DNA from: CAMLDH01 sp966250375
Lineage (GTDB): Bacteria; Pseudomonadota; Gammaproteobacteria; Burkholderiales; Burkholderiaceae_D
Length of the DNA stretch: 52,646 nucleotides
Assembly: GCA_966250375.1 (NCBI GenBank)
Contig: CBINHE010000019.1
Coordinates: forward strand, 1-52,646
Direction of reading: 5' to 3'
Positions 26,576 to 34,902 of the stretch are shown here, in pieces. The position numbers and the translations under genes are program-made. The stretch's first letter is position 1; every line of letters begins with the position of its first letter. The notes under the pieces were generated by a model. That model saw nothing but the letters and a program-made list of their open reading frames with translations, did not search any database and was not told the origin of the DNA.

Positions 26576-26812
26576 TCAGACGGAGATCAAACTTGCGGCG
26601 GCGTGTGCTTCTGTCATGCAGCCGGTGCCACTTAGGCCGCAAGTCGATACAAAACGGTATTTAACGTTTTTGTCATCCGAGGTTTGCGGAGTACGTACTT
26701 CTAGAACCGTAATAACTCGGCTGAGTGATTTTTGTTGCCACGGCCAACGGAACCCGGATTTCACTTCAAATCCATCCAAATAAACGCCGCCATTTTTAAT
26801 ATCTTGGACCAT
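26576..26812 (-). CDS. Small protein (78 aa), unknown
   Basis: A 78-residue soluble protein, start supported by AGGGGA 8 bases upstream. The sequence has a basic/aromatic part (GFRWPWQQKSLSRVITVLEVRTP) and a Cys pair (STCGLSGTGCMTEAHAA). It is directly followed by the 59-residue gene. No family recognised. The ribosome site and tight spacing support it as real. Confidence 0.55.
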   Translation of the reverse strand: MVQDIKNGGVYLDGFEVKSGFRWPWQQKSLSRVITVLEVRTPQTSDDKNVKYRFVSTCGLSGTGCMTEAHAAASLISV

Positions 26813-26952
26813 TGCAAATATCCCCTAACTGTTGTTGCCGGCTTCCGGCCGGCGCGGCCGCTGCGCGCAGTTTTCCGTTCCGGTTAATCGCTTTTCAGGC
26901 CAACTTCGGTCATCCACTTTTTCTTCACCATCCATTTAAAAATATTGAGAAA

Positions 26953-27432
26953 TTACCTTTTTCCCCAATCCAGATTCTGGGCGCAGATGATTGCTGAAGC
27001 GACCGGCTCTGGATACATGCGATCCTCAGGCGCTGGTCCCAATTCGCGCACATGCCCCCCTTCGTAAATGCCTCCACCATAGGCGCCTGTCTTTGGTTCA
27101 TACGCGATGTACGCCCGGTTGCGTTCGCAATCCGCGGTGTTGCAAAGAGTTACAACGATGACCTGTTGTGCCCCCTCCTGATACAAGCGATTTTTGCCCG
27201 ATTTTCCCGTCATGTCGCGAAACCACGGCTCTTCCTGTTGCGTCGCCATCGCATGGCGTTTCGCAAAGTCCGCAACGTTCTTCATCACTTGCGCATTGCC
27301 CTGATAAACACCATCGGCCGCACGCATCAATGCGCCTTGCGGACATGTTCCGATCGCATCGAGCGGTCTGGCCTGGAGCGGCGCGGCGACCACCAATGGC
27401 AGCAACATCAACATGGATGTGAGGTGTTTCAT
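26953..27432 (-). CDS. Ivy-like lysozyme inhibitor, periplasmic
   Basis: A 159-residue protein with an N-terminal signal peptide (MKHLTSMLMLLPLVVAAPLQA). The start at 27432 has AGGGA 7 bases upstream; a longer frame lacks sense before it. The core VTLCNTADCERNRAYIAYEP followed by GAYGGGIYEGG parallels the Cys-loop (CxxxDC) and the following strand of inhibitors of vertebrate lysozyme (Ivy), which plug the lysozyme active site in the periplasm. It is 46 bases after the DsbC-like gene. In a conjugative element it may protect against lysozyme or restrain the element's own wall enzymes; this is inference. Family call is moderate. Confidence 0.6.
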   Translation of the reverse strand: MKHLTSMLMLLPLVVAAPLQARPLDAIGTCPQGALMRAADGVYQGNAQVMKNVADFAKRHAMATQQEEPWFRDMTGKSGKNRLYQEGAQQVIVVTLCNTADCERNRAYIAYEPKTGAYGGGIYEGGHVRELGPAPEDRMYPEPVASAIICAQNLDWGKR

Positions 27433-27478
27433 ACTTGATCCCTTCATGAACAGTGAAATAAAACTCGGCAGTGTTGCG

Positions 27479-28237
27479 CTATTTGTTCCGCGACACGTCG
27501 TCCAGCGCCGCGATAAATTGGTCGGGCGGCGTGGCGCCGACCAGGCGGCGGCCATCGGAAAGAAAGACGGTTGGGGTGCCGGCGATATTCAATTTGTCGC
27601 CCAGCGCCCCGATCCTGCCCAATTCACGGGTGTCGCACGGCTTGCCCGGCATCAGTTGCCCACCCTGCATCAACGTTTCCCATGCTTTCGCCCGATCGGG
27701 AGAACACCACGCCGCTTGCGCTTTCGGAATCGAGTCGGGCGACACGACCGGATACATGAAGGTATAGACCGTCACATCGGGCAATTGGGAAATGAACTTA
27801 TGCAGCGCAATGCAGATCGGACACGCCGGATCCTCGAATACGGCCAGCATGCGCTTGCCATTGCCGCGCACGGTCTTGATGGCCAGTTCCAGCGGCAATT
27901 CCTTGAAGTTAATCGCAGACAGCTTTGCCAGGCGAACGGCAGTGAGGTCCTTACTGGCCTTCATGTCGACCAGGCGGCCATCGACAAAGCCGTAGCGTCC
28001 CGTGCCGTCGACGTAAAACACATCAAGCCCGGACGTGATTTCATAAATGCCGGCAATCGGCGTCGTTGCGACGCTGGAGACGGTGACCTTGCCGGCGGTA
28101 TTGCTTTCCACCGATGCCTTGATTCTTTCTTCGGCGCTGCCGTTGGCCAGGGCAGGGCTCGCCAGACCCACTGCGAGCACAAGCGCAGCGACTTTTCGTA
28201 ACATTGTTGCTTTCACTTTTCCATGCGGCTTTTTCAT
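27479..28237 (-). CDS. DsbC-like disulfide isomerase
   Basis: A 252-residue protein with a signal peptide ending near ASPALA, an N-terminal dimerisation domain (SGLDVFYVDGTGRYGFVDGRLVD) and a thioredoxin domain with active site C139-P-I-C142. This replaces the CGYC of E. coli DsbC. A cis-proline motif GTPT follows near residue 227. AGGAGG 5 bases upstream fixes the start. DsbC-like isomerases are regular members of this ICE class and help fold the Cys-rich TraU/PFL_4710 and other pilus assembly proteins in the periplasm. Confidence 0.87.
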   Translation of the reverse strand: MKKPHGKVKATMLRKVAALVLAVGLASPALANGSAEERIKASVESNTAGKVTVSSVATTPIAGIYEITSGLDVFYVDGTGRYGFVDGRLVDMKASKDLTAVRLAKLSAINFKELPLELAIKTVRGNGKRMLAVFEDPACPICIALHKFISQLPDVTVYTFMYPVVSPDSIPKAQAAWCSPDRAKAWETLMQGGQLMPGKPCDTRELGRIGALGDKLNIAGTPTVFLSDGRRLVGATPPDQFIAALDDVSRNK

Positions 28238-28268
28238 GCATCCTCCTGATGATTAAAATGCGTTTGCG

Positions 28269-28736
28269 TCAATCGATTTCCCGTACGCCTTTGGCGATCC
28301 GGCAGCGCTCCACGCAATCGCGCAGCAAGTCGGCGATGGCATGCGGGTTGCCGATCGCGTTGAGCACCACCACGGGCGTCGACCGGTCCGATGTCACCAT
28401 GATCATGCGGCCGCATCCCACCAGGCGCTGCAGCAGCGGTTGCTGGACCCTGATGTCCTTGACACGGTACAGTTCCAGCGCATCCGTCTGACGAAACAGA
28501 ATGCCGGCCGATTCGTGCAAACGCTGGTCGGTCAACCGATAGTCGTGGCAAGCTGCTTGCACAAAGCGATACACCGCATAAATGACGGGAACGATGAGCC
28601 AGCACAGAAGGATGCATACCAGGTAAGTGGCGGCATTGGCGACTTGCCCTTCGGATCCAGACCAAAGCAGGCCGGATTCCAGGGAATAGGTTGACGGAGA
28701 TGAATGGGTTATCGCGTCCTCGGTCATGTATTTCAC
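28269..28736 (-). CDS. Bacterial PH-domain membrane protein (YdbS-like)
   Basis: A 155-residue protein. A hydrophobic hairpin (NAATYLVCILLCWLIVPVIYAVYRFV, about 34-59) is followed by YRLTDQRLHESAGILFRQTDALELYRVKDIRVQQPLLQRLVG. This matches the bPH2 pattern in which the protein recognises a repeat after YRLTxxRl. Starts with GTG and GGAG 10 bases upstream; Met4 is an alternative. Function in the element is unknown; such proteins sit in the inner membrane. It is likely in an operon with the DsbC-like gene 31 bases downstream. Confidence 0.8.
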   Translation of the reverse strand: MKYMTEDAITHSSPSTYSLESGLLWSGSEGQVANAATYLVCILLCWLIVPVIYAVYRFVQAACHDYRLTDQRLHESAGILFRQTDALELYRVKDIRVQQPLLQRLVGCGRMIMVTSDRSTPVVVLNAIGNPHAIADLLRDCVERCRIAKGVREID

Positions 28737-28876
28737 GATTCGTCTTCTCCGGTGGTTTGATGTATTATTGGCACGGTTAGATTTTCAACTAGTATCGTCC
28801 TGCCCCTTGATCCTCTCCCTGCAAAGGGACACCCCTCGACACTTCCAGGATGGTTAATCTGTTTATGGAGTGAAAT

Positions 28877-29119
28877 ATGCTTAATTTTTTGTGGCAAGTA
28901 CTTCGTTTCATCGGTGCCGCGCTTTTGCTATTTGCGTACCTTGTAGAAGATTCAGGGCCCTATCGTGAGCCTTTCGCAGACTGGGATGGCGAAGACGATT
29001 GTGATTTTGATAGTGGCGCGACCATTGGACGCACCTGCGTCGGGAGCGTTGAACCGACGATGACATCGGCTCGAGGCGAGTCCGTTGGGCGGATGAGTGG
29101 GGCGCGGATCATTTCATAG
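28877..29119 (+). CDS. Small protein (80 aa) on the opposite strand, unknown
   Basis: An 80-residue frame with GGAG 6 bases before ATG. It has one N-terminal membrane segment (FLWQVLRFIGAALLLFAYLV) and an acidic part (DWDGEDDCDFDSG). It runs opposite to all neighbours and ends two bases before the traG stop. It could be a real small membrane protein, but evidence is only the ribosome site and the hydrophobic start. Confidence 0.4.
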   Translation: MLNFLWQVLRFIGAALLLFAYLVEDSGPYREPFADWDGEDDCDFDSGATIGRTCVGSVEPTMTSARGESVGRMSGARIIS

Positions 29120-29121
29120 TT

Positions 29122-30690
29122 CTATTTTTTGCTAAACGTCTTAGCGATTTTCCCAGGGCCATCGGCACCTTTTTTGCCAGCCTCATGAGCCGAATTGACG
29201 GCATCTTTCTGCACGGACTCGATCCCCTTGCCGATATGGACGCCCACCCACGCCATCATCCCGCTCCAAATGAGGGGCAGGCCTGCGTACATGGACAGCA
29301 GAACGATATTCAGCGTGGTGCGCTTGATCGACCCGTCGAGTTTCGTGGTGATGGCTTCCATCAGCACGGAGCCTTGTGCGCCTGGGTACATCGCCTCGAT
29401 CAGGTGATCGTCCATCCACCGTGCGATGAACCACATCACGCTCCAGAACTTGATCGTAAAAATAGCCAGCGCGCCCATGAACATCATGTTCAGGCTGTAA
29501 CGGCTGAACACCACGATCAGCGGCATGAACATGTAAATGGCCATCAGAATCAGCGGCTGCGAGATGGTCAGAAATTGCACCAGTGCGAAAAGCGTTGTGC
29601 TGGCGACCGCGCCCCCAATCGCAATGCCTCCGATGCCGAGCATGTCGGAGGGCGCATGCATCAACTTGCTCAATCCGCTGCGGTCATCGCCCATGATCTG
29701 TTCAGGATCGACATACGACGGGCTTGCCTTTTGCACCGCGAGCCGCGCCATTTGATCGGTGCGCGCCTCGTCGCTCACCCCGGGAAACAACTGATCCACT
29801 TTCGACTTCATCAGCCAATCGACTTTCCCGACGCCGGACGCCATTTTCTGGCGCAGTCCGTTCGTTGCATCTTCCCACCACTCCTTGCAGGTCGGCCGCC
29901 CCAGCGCCGGCTGGATCGGGCTGGTATCCATGTCGGCGTCGCGCACGGGATCGAACGCAAAGCCCGCCACGCCATAGCCGGCATAGAGCGCTGCATATAA
30001 CGTGGGATCGTCCCGGAAGGCGTGCGAACCGATCCAGTCGACATCGGCCTGGCCGTAAGTCGCGATCGCATTGCCCGCTTCGGGCGACGCAACGCCCGCC
30101 GCCAGATAGCGCGAGCGCGCAGGCACAAAGCACTCGCTGTAGAAGCGCTGGATTTCGCCGCGCAGCAGCGGGTCTTCGACGGTGGCGGTATGCGCAAGCT
30201 CCTCGATCTGCCTGAAATCCCGGATGCCGGTGTTCACGCCCGCTTTCACCGCCGCATTGATGCCCGAAGACAGTCCCATCACCGTGTACCACCATGCCGG
30301 GACATCCGCTGCGGTCGGCACGTTGGCAAATGCGGCGCCATAGCTGGAGTCGGGCGCAGCGCCCGTCGCCGTAACGGGCGCCGGCTCCAGCGTTGTTTTT
30401 GGCGGCGTGAAATAAAGGCTGGCATTGGCCAGCGACGTCATACTGGTTGGCATCGCGCAAAAGGCGAGCACGAAAATCGCTGTCCCCAGCTCGATTTCCA
30501 TCTTGCGCACCATCCAGGCCGGGCCGCCCATTTCCTCGCCCATCTCATGCGCTTGCATCCACGTGCCGATCAGCGTGATCAACAGCGGTAGATACACAAG
30601 ACCGGTATTGCGCAGCACATCCCAGATGATGTGGGAGAATGCCCAGCCATACATTGTGGTAAATATTTCCAAGTAACTATCCAGACCCAT
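29122..30690 (-). CDS. TraG N-terminal-like mating-pore protein
   Basis: A 522-residue inner-membrane protein. The start at 30690 has GGGAG upstream and gives MGLDSYLEIFTTMYGWAF. Hydrophobic segments lie near 20-40 and 65-85, with more in the C-terminal third (AIGGAVASTTLFALVQFL, PLILMAIYMFMPLIVV, ALAIFTIKFWSVMW). The middle (about 130-350) is soluble and predicted periplasmic. This layout is that of TraG_N proteins, which take part in pilus assembly and mating-pair stabilisation in F- and MPF_G-type systems. It lies after PFL_4711 and a small membrane protein, the usual order. Confidence 0.88.
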   Translation of the reverse strand: MGLDSYLEIFTTMYGWAFSHIIWDVLRNTGLVYLPLLITLIGTWMQAHEMGEEMGGPAWMVRKMEIELGTAIFVLAFCAMPTSMTSLANASLYFTPPKTTLEPAPVTATGAAPDSSYGAAFANVPTAADVPAWWYTVMGLSSGINAAVKAGVNTGIRDFRQIEELAHTATVEDPLLRGEIQRFYSECFVPARSRYLAAGVASPEAGNAIATYGQADVDWIGSHAFRDDPTLYAALYAGYGVAGFAFDPVRDADMDTSPIQPALGRPTCKEWWEDATNGLRQKMASGVGKVDWLMKSKVDQLFPGVSDEARTDQMARLAVQKASPSYVDPEQIMGDDRSGLSKLMHAPSDMLGIGGIAIGGAVASTTLFALVQFLTISQPLILMAIYMFMPLIVVFSRYSLNMMFMGALAIFTIKFWSVMWFIARWMDDHLIEAMYPGAQGSVLMEAITTKLDGSIKRTTLNIVLLSMYAGLPLIWSGMMAWVGVHIGKGIESVQKDAVNSAHEAGKKGADGPGKIAKTFSKK

Positions 30691-30710
30691 GCCGCGCTCC
30701 CGCCTACCTG

Positions 30711-31121
30711 TTATTGCATCATCCGCATTAGCGAAAATGGAAATTCCATCACCACAAATACTTCTACCGCCAGCAGCATCATCACCGTCCGGTTGCGGGA
30801 CGCGAGCACTGCCTGTTTCATCGAAGGATGCATGCGGCCCGTTGCGTACAGCGTCGCCATCAGCGCATCCCATTTCCACCAGAGCCAGCCGATCAACGCC
30901 AGATGGATCACGCACGCATAGGGCTTGATGCGCCACAACCAGGATTGCAGCGTTCCAAGTCGCATATCGCTGCCCATCAACGCGACAGCGGCCGCTGTAC
31001 ACACGCCGATTGCCGCCAATGCGGCGATCATCCACAGCATCGTTTTGAGGAAGAGGGCGCCACGGCGCGATGGTGCGCGCACCGGTGGCGCCTCCACCGC
31101 CATGTCAATGTCATCGATCAT
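30711..31121 (-). CDS. Small ICE membrane protein, unknown
   Basis: A 136-residue protein with three hydrophobic segments (about 24-48, 69-82 and 112-133) and a basic N-terminal stretch (RAPSRRG). It overlaps the end of the PFL_4711-family gene by 4 bases (ATGA) and precedes the TraG-N gene. A protein of this kind is often found at this position in GI-type ICEs. Function unknown, probably part of the membrane complex. Confidence 0.7.
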   Translation of the reverse strand: MIDDIDMAVEAPPVRAPSRRGALFLKTMLWMIAALAAIGVCTAAAVALMGSDMRLGTLQSWLWRIKPYACVIHLALIGWLWWKWDALMATLYATGRMHPSMKQAVLASRNRTVMMLLAVEVFVVMEFPFSLMRMMQ

Positions 31122-32461
31122 TTCACGCGCCCATTGGTCAAAGGTTTGGAGTCCAGCGTCGATTGCGCACCGGCGGCCGTCGACAGCGACCGCGTGGCGC
31201 GATACGAGTCCAGCACTGCTTCCGCCGTATTGGAAACAATTTCCTTGCGCACGCGCGACTCGAACATCAAATCGTCGATATAGCGGTTCAATTCCTCGAT
31301 TTTCTTTCTCGCCTCGGTTTGCGCCACCGGAATCTGCGCTTCGGGCAGGGTCATGCCGGTCAACAGCAGATTCCGGACCGTCAACGCACGATCGATGGTG
31401 CGCGCCAGGGCAACCTCGCGCACCAGCCGCCCGGATGCAAGCGCCTGGTCGATCGGCGGCATTTCCTTCAGTGCGTCAACCAGTTCGCGGGTGAGCGATA
31501 CCCCCGGCGCGGACGCGTTGGCCAACGCCGCATAGTTGGGAACGCCGCTGGCGAGCAATGCATCCATTTGCGTTTGTGCCGGCGCTTGTTCAGCCTCGAA
31601 TTTGGGCAACAGGCCCAGTCCGGTACTCGCCCCCTTGGCGGGACACGACGCTTCGGTGCAGGTCGCGATCTGCAAATCGCCCAGCACATCGGTGGCGAAG
31701 TTCGCGGCATCGATGGGACGCGCAAAGGTGCGCCCCAGCTTGCTGGACGTCGGTCCCGCGCTGGAATACACGGTCGACTCGGGCGAGAGCACCGGCGCGC
31801 TCATGGTGAGGTTGTAGCCGGCGACGGTCAGATCCTTGATCACCCGAACCGGATTTTGCGCGAACCCGGCGGCCTTGACCCCGCCGATCCAGGTCAAGCC
31901 ATCGCGGCCATTGAGCGTTTCCACATTGGTTTTCGCGGCGACCACATCCAGACCGGTAGCCGCCTCGCTTTTCCAATTCTCCACTTTGGCCAGCTTGATC
32001 CAATCTTCGTAAGGATCGCCGCCCGCCTTGATTTGCGCCTCCATCTCTTCGCACGATTTCAGCGACTGTGCGATCATGACTTCCGCCTTTTTCGCATACG
32101 TCTGAAACAACTCATATAAGCCTGGCTGCGCGCGCTGGAAGATATACATCGGCAACGCCGCGATGCCCGCCTTCACCGCGCCCGCAATCGTGGTGCCCAA
32201 CGCAGCATATCCACTCATCAGATTTTGAAACGAAACACCGGCGTCAAACTTGCCGCAAGAGTAATTCAGCTTGACGGCGCCGCCCAGATTCAACTTCAGC
32301 GCGAGGGCTTTGGGATTGGCGGCGCGCGACGCCGGGTCGCTGCCGCCGATGCGATAGTACAGACGCGATTGCGCATTCGGGATCTGCTGTGCAAATGCGA
32401 TGCCGATCGGCGCGGCGGCGAACGCTACACATAAAACGAATGGAAGTCGACGTCTGGACAT
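31118..32461 (-). CDS. ICE conjugation protein, PFL_4711 family
   Basis: A 447-residue exported protein, start at 32461 with AGGA 10 bases upstream and a signal peptide (LPFVLCVAFAAAPIGIAFA). Following residues (LYYRIGGSDPASRAANP, LNLGGAVKLNYSCGKFD) are the family's N-terminal pattern. The role resembles TraH-like periplasmic pilus assembly factors of F-type systems, inferred from order after the TraU-like gene. The protein is helical with Cys pairs (TCTEASC near 270). It overlaps the next gene by 4 bases. Confidence 0.87.
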   Translation of the reverse strand: MSRRRLPFVLCVAFAAAPIGIAFAQQIPNAQSRLYYRIGGSDPASRAANPKALALKLNLGGAVKLNYSCGKFDAGVSFQNLMSGYAALGTTIAGAVKAGIAALPMYIFQRAQPGLYELFQTYAKKAEVMIAQSLKSCEEMEAQIKAGGDPYEDWIKLAKVENWKSEAATGLDVVAAKTNVETLNGRDGLTWIGGVKAAGFAQNPVRVIKDLTVAGYNLTMSAPVLSPESTVYSSAGPTSSKLGRTFARPIDAANFATDVLGDLQIATCTEASCPAKGASTGLGLLPKFEAEQAPAQTQMDALLASGVPNYAALANASAPGVSLTRELVDALKEMPPIDQALASGRLVREVALARTIDRALTVRNLLLTGMTLPEAQIPVAQTEARKKIEELNRYIDDLMFESRVRKEIVSNTAEAVLDSYRATRSLSTAAGAQSTLDSKPLTNGRVK

Positions 32462-32477
32462 ACGAAATTTTTCCTGA

Positions 32478-33839
32478 TTATGGGACCGTGAAAAGGAATA
32501 TCTGGCCGACTTTTTCGCAGCAGTCGTAGCGGCGCCACATATTCCACATGTAGCCTTCTTCGGACGACGTATTGCCGTCGCCCCAACTGGCGGGACTGAC
32601 CGTATCGTTCTGGCCGAAGGCCGAGCAGCTGCTTTCGCCATGCGGATACAGTCGCTGCCAGGTGGTGTTGCCGTCGCTTTCCCACACCTTCGGATCATGG
32701 AAATAGCGCACACCGTTGGCTTCCCCCTCGATGCTGAGCAATGCATAAATATGGGGCTGCGCGCGGCGCGTAATGATGTCGCCGACCCGTTGCGCGATCA
32801 CCGCAGGGCCTTTGACCACGTGTTGCTGTGTCACGCTGCCGTCGCGCGGATAAATGCCGGACCAGGTGTTGGCCGGGAAGGATCCCAACTCTCGCATGCC
32901 GGGAATCCAGGAACCGGGATAGAGCAACTCTGCCGGCAACACGCTGCGCCAGGTGTAGGCATCCAGATGCGACTGGAAATACAGACTGAAAGGGGAGGCG
33001 GCCGGCGGACAAAAGAGGGTGAAATTCTGACTGCCCATGCCACCGGAACCCGACCCGCCATTGCTGTTTCCGCTGCCACCGCTATTGGCGCCGCCGTTGC
33101 TGGAATTCGCGTTGTCGACGTTGATCGATTGCCCGTCGAGCGCGCTGGACAATTTCCCGCCAAGCGAACTAAAGGCGGAACTGACCGAACTGGCGGTGTC
33201 CGATAAATTCGCCATGCTTTTCGCGCTGGAGACGACTGAGGCACTGACGTTCGACGGGACATTGCTCCACTCCGACATCACGCTGCCTATCGTCGATGGA
33301 AATTTCATCATTTCATTGGCGTTGGGCACGGTGACCGACGAGGGCGCGCTCGAACTGGACCCGCCGCCCTTCATGAACGACACGAACAACAGCGGATTGC
33401 CGATGGCGTCCGCATCGCGAAACAGCCGGTTTCGGGCGGTACGGTCGTCGCGATAGCGCGTGCCCGCGGAATCCAGCGGCAGGCCCAGAATCGTGCTGCC
33501 GATGCCGCTGGCCGCTTTGGTGACGACGGCGCCGAAATCGGTCCATGGATGCTGCAGGGGATCATGGAAGACACTGATGGTGACATCCGGTGCAAAGTGC
33601 GTAATACGAACAGAAACTTCGACCGAGCATTTGATGAATACGCATTTCAGCCAGAAGCACGCGCCTTTGACCTGGTACTGCATGCACGACGGGATGGCTT
33701 GCGCCGTTTGCGTCACGATCTCCGCCGTGGTAATCCCGCCCACCGCATGAGTGTTTCCGCAAAACAGCAGGCAGGCGAGGAACAAGCCGATGCCGTGCAG
33801 GAGCGAGCGCTTGCCGCACGATGTGATCATGGCAATCAT
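32478..33839 (-). CDS. TraU-like pilus assembly protein, PFL_4710 family
   Basis: A 453-residue periplasmic protein with a signal peptide (LFLACLLFCGNTHAVGG). The TraU hallmarks are CMQYQVKGACFWLKC and the Cys-rich motifs near the N-terminus, then DPKVWESDGNTTWQRLYPHGESSCSAFG and YMWNMWRRYDCCEKVG at the C-terminus. It assists pilus assembly and DNA transfer and needs disulfides, which fits the DsbC-like gene in the same element. A Ser/Gly/Asn-rich stretch (residues about 195-265) interrupts the middle and looks like an insertion. It overlaps DUF1525 by 4 bases. Confidence 0.88.
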   Translation of the reverse strand: MIAMITSCGKRSLLHGIGLFLACLLFCGNTHAVGGITTAEIVTQTAQAIPSCMQYQVKGACFWLKCVFIKCSVEVSVRITHFAPDVTISVFHDPLQHPWTDFGAVVTKAASGIGSTILGLPLDSAGTRYRDDRTARNRLFRDADAIGNPLLFVSFMKGGGSSSSAPSSVTVPNANEMMKFPSTIGSVMSEWSNVPSNVSASVVSSAKSMANLSDTASSVSSAFSSLGGKLSSALDGQSINVDNANSSNGGANSGGSGNSNGGSGSGGMGSQNFTLFCPPAASPFSLYFQSHLDAYTWRSVLPAELLYPGSWIPGMRELGSFPANTWSGIYPRDGSVTQQHVVKGPAVIAQRVGDIITRRAQPHIYALLSIEGEANGVRYFHDPKVWESDGNTTWQRLYPHGESSCSAFGQNDTVSPASWGDGNTSSEEGYMWNMWRRYDCCEKVGQIFLFTVP

Positions 33840-34291
33840 GGCGACTTCCTTGCGCCGGGCGTCGAACGCAATCGCGATTGCTCGTACAGCGCACGCGCTT
33901 TCGCAATGTCGGTGACGCCAAAGACGACCGCATGGCCGTCGAACACCACCGCAGGGACTCTGTTGACGCCATAATAGGTTGCACGCGTAATGCCTTCACT
34001 GGCATTGATCGCACGCGTTTGCAATGCCGATCCCATTGCTCTTGCACGGCGTTTGACGATCTCGGCGGCCTGCTGCGGGTCGGCCGGTAAATCGGCCGAT
34101 AGCTGCGCTTTGAGTTGCGCAAGTCCATCGACATAATAAATCCTGGCGCCCTCGGTTCCCGTCAGCATAATGCCGGCATTCGTAAACACTTCCGTATGCG
34201 CCGTCAACGGGAGCGGCACGCTTACCGCCAGCGCTGACGCGCTTGCCAACATTGCCGGCAACAGCGGCAATAGTGCCGCGATCGCTCTCAT
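33836..34291 (-). CDS. ICE protein, DUF1525 / PFL_4709 family
   Basis: A 151-residue exported protein with a signal peptide (ALLPLLPAMLASASALA). Conserved parts are EVFTNAG, YYVDGLAQLKAQLSADLPADP and the thioredoxin-like end VNRVPAVVFDGHAVVFGVTDI. These are typical of the DUF1525 family that sits beside the TraU-like gene in MPF_G systems (TrbC/TraW-like in role). It overlaps its neighbours on both sides by 4 bases, so all three are coupled. Confidence 0.88.
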   Translation of the reverse strand: MRAIAALLPLLPAMLASASALAVSVPLPLTAHTEVFTNAGIMLTGTEGARIYYVDGLAQLKAQLSADLPADPQQAAEIVKRRARAMGSALQTRAINASEGITRATYYGVNRVPAVVFDGHAVVFGVTDIAKARALYEQSRLRSTPGARKSP

Positions 34292-34902
34292 GGCTGTGCC
34301 CCCTTTGACGCCCGTTCGAGCAATGCCGCTGTCAGCGCCATGCCGGTGTCGACGCTGGCGCTGTCGGGCAGGACGATACGGTCGACGGCAATGCGTACCT
34401 GGTCGAGGTCAAGCCTGCGTATGCGGTCGGCATCCGGGACGACAATGACGACGAGCGCCAGATTGCCGGCGCACCAGGCAATGAATTTGCCGAAGCGGGC
34501 GGGGTCGCGTTGAAGGGCGTGCTCGACTTCGCACAACATTGCGACACGAACGGTCAATAGCGACGCCATCAGCTCCGCGCAAATGGACGGCCATGCGCAT
34601 TCAATGCCGCGAATGGTGGAAATGACTTCCGGGAGCCACGTTTGCCGAACGTTGTTGCGATATCCCGCAAAGCGCAGCCAGGCGGTGGCGTCCGGTTGGC
34701 GTTTCGAATAGTGATACAACAGCTCCAGCATCATGCGCGTCAGGCGCGCCTGATCCGGCCGCCCTGTTTCAATCACCAGGCAGTCCACCCGGTTCGTTGC
34801 ATCGCGGATCGATTGCCGCACCTGTTCCATCGCACCGTGCATCCACTCATCCGCGCCGAGGGACATGCGTGTTGGCATCAGCCTGTTATTGCGCATGCTC
34901 AT
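34288..34902 (-). CDS. Unknown ICE protein between VirB4 and DUF1525
   Basis: A 204-residue soluble, mainly helical protein without signal peptide. Features are DEWMHGAMEQVRQSIRDATN near the start and a hydrophobic strand LALVVIVVPDADRIRRLDLDQV near 150-170. It overlaps both neighbours (ATGA at each end), so it is translated with the VirB4-like ATPase. I know no family for it; GI-type ICEs often have other genes here. A cytoplasmic helper of the ATPase is possible but unproven. Confidence 0.65.
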   Translation of the reverse strand: MSMRNNRLMPTRMSLGADEWMHGAMEQVRQSIRDATNRVDCLVIETGRPDQARLTRMMLELLYHYSKRQPDATAWLRFAGYRNNVRQTWLPEVISTIRGIECAWPSICAELMASLLTVRVAMLCEVEHALQRDPARFGKFIAWCAGNLALVVIVVPDADRIRRLDLDQVRIAVDRIVLPDSASVDTGMALTAALLERASKGAQP

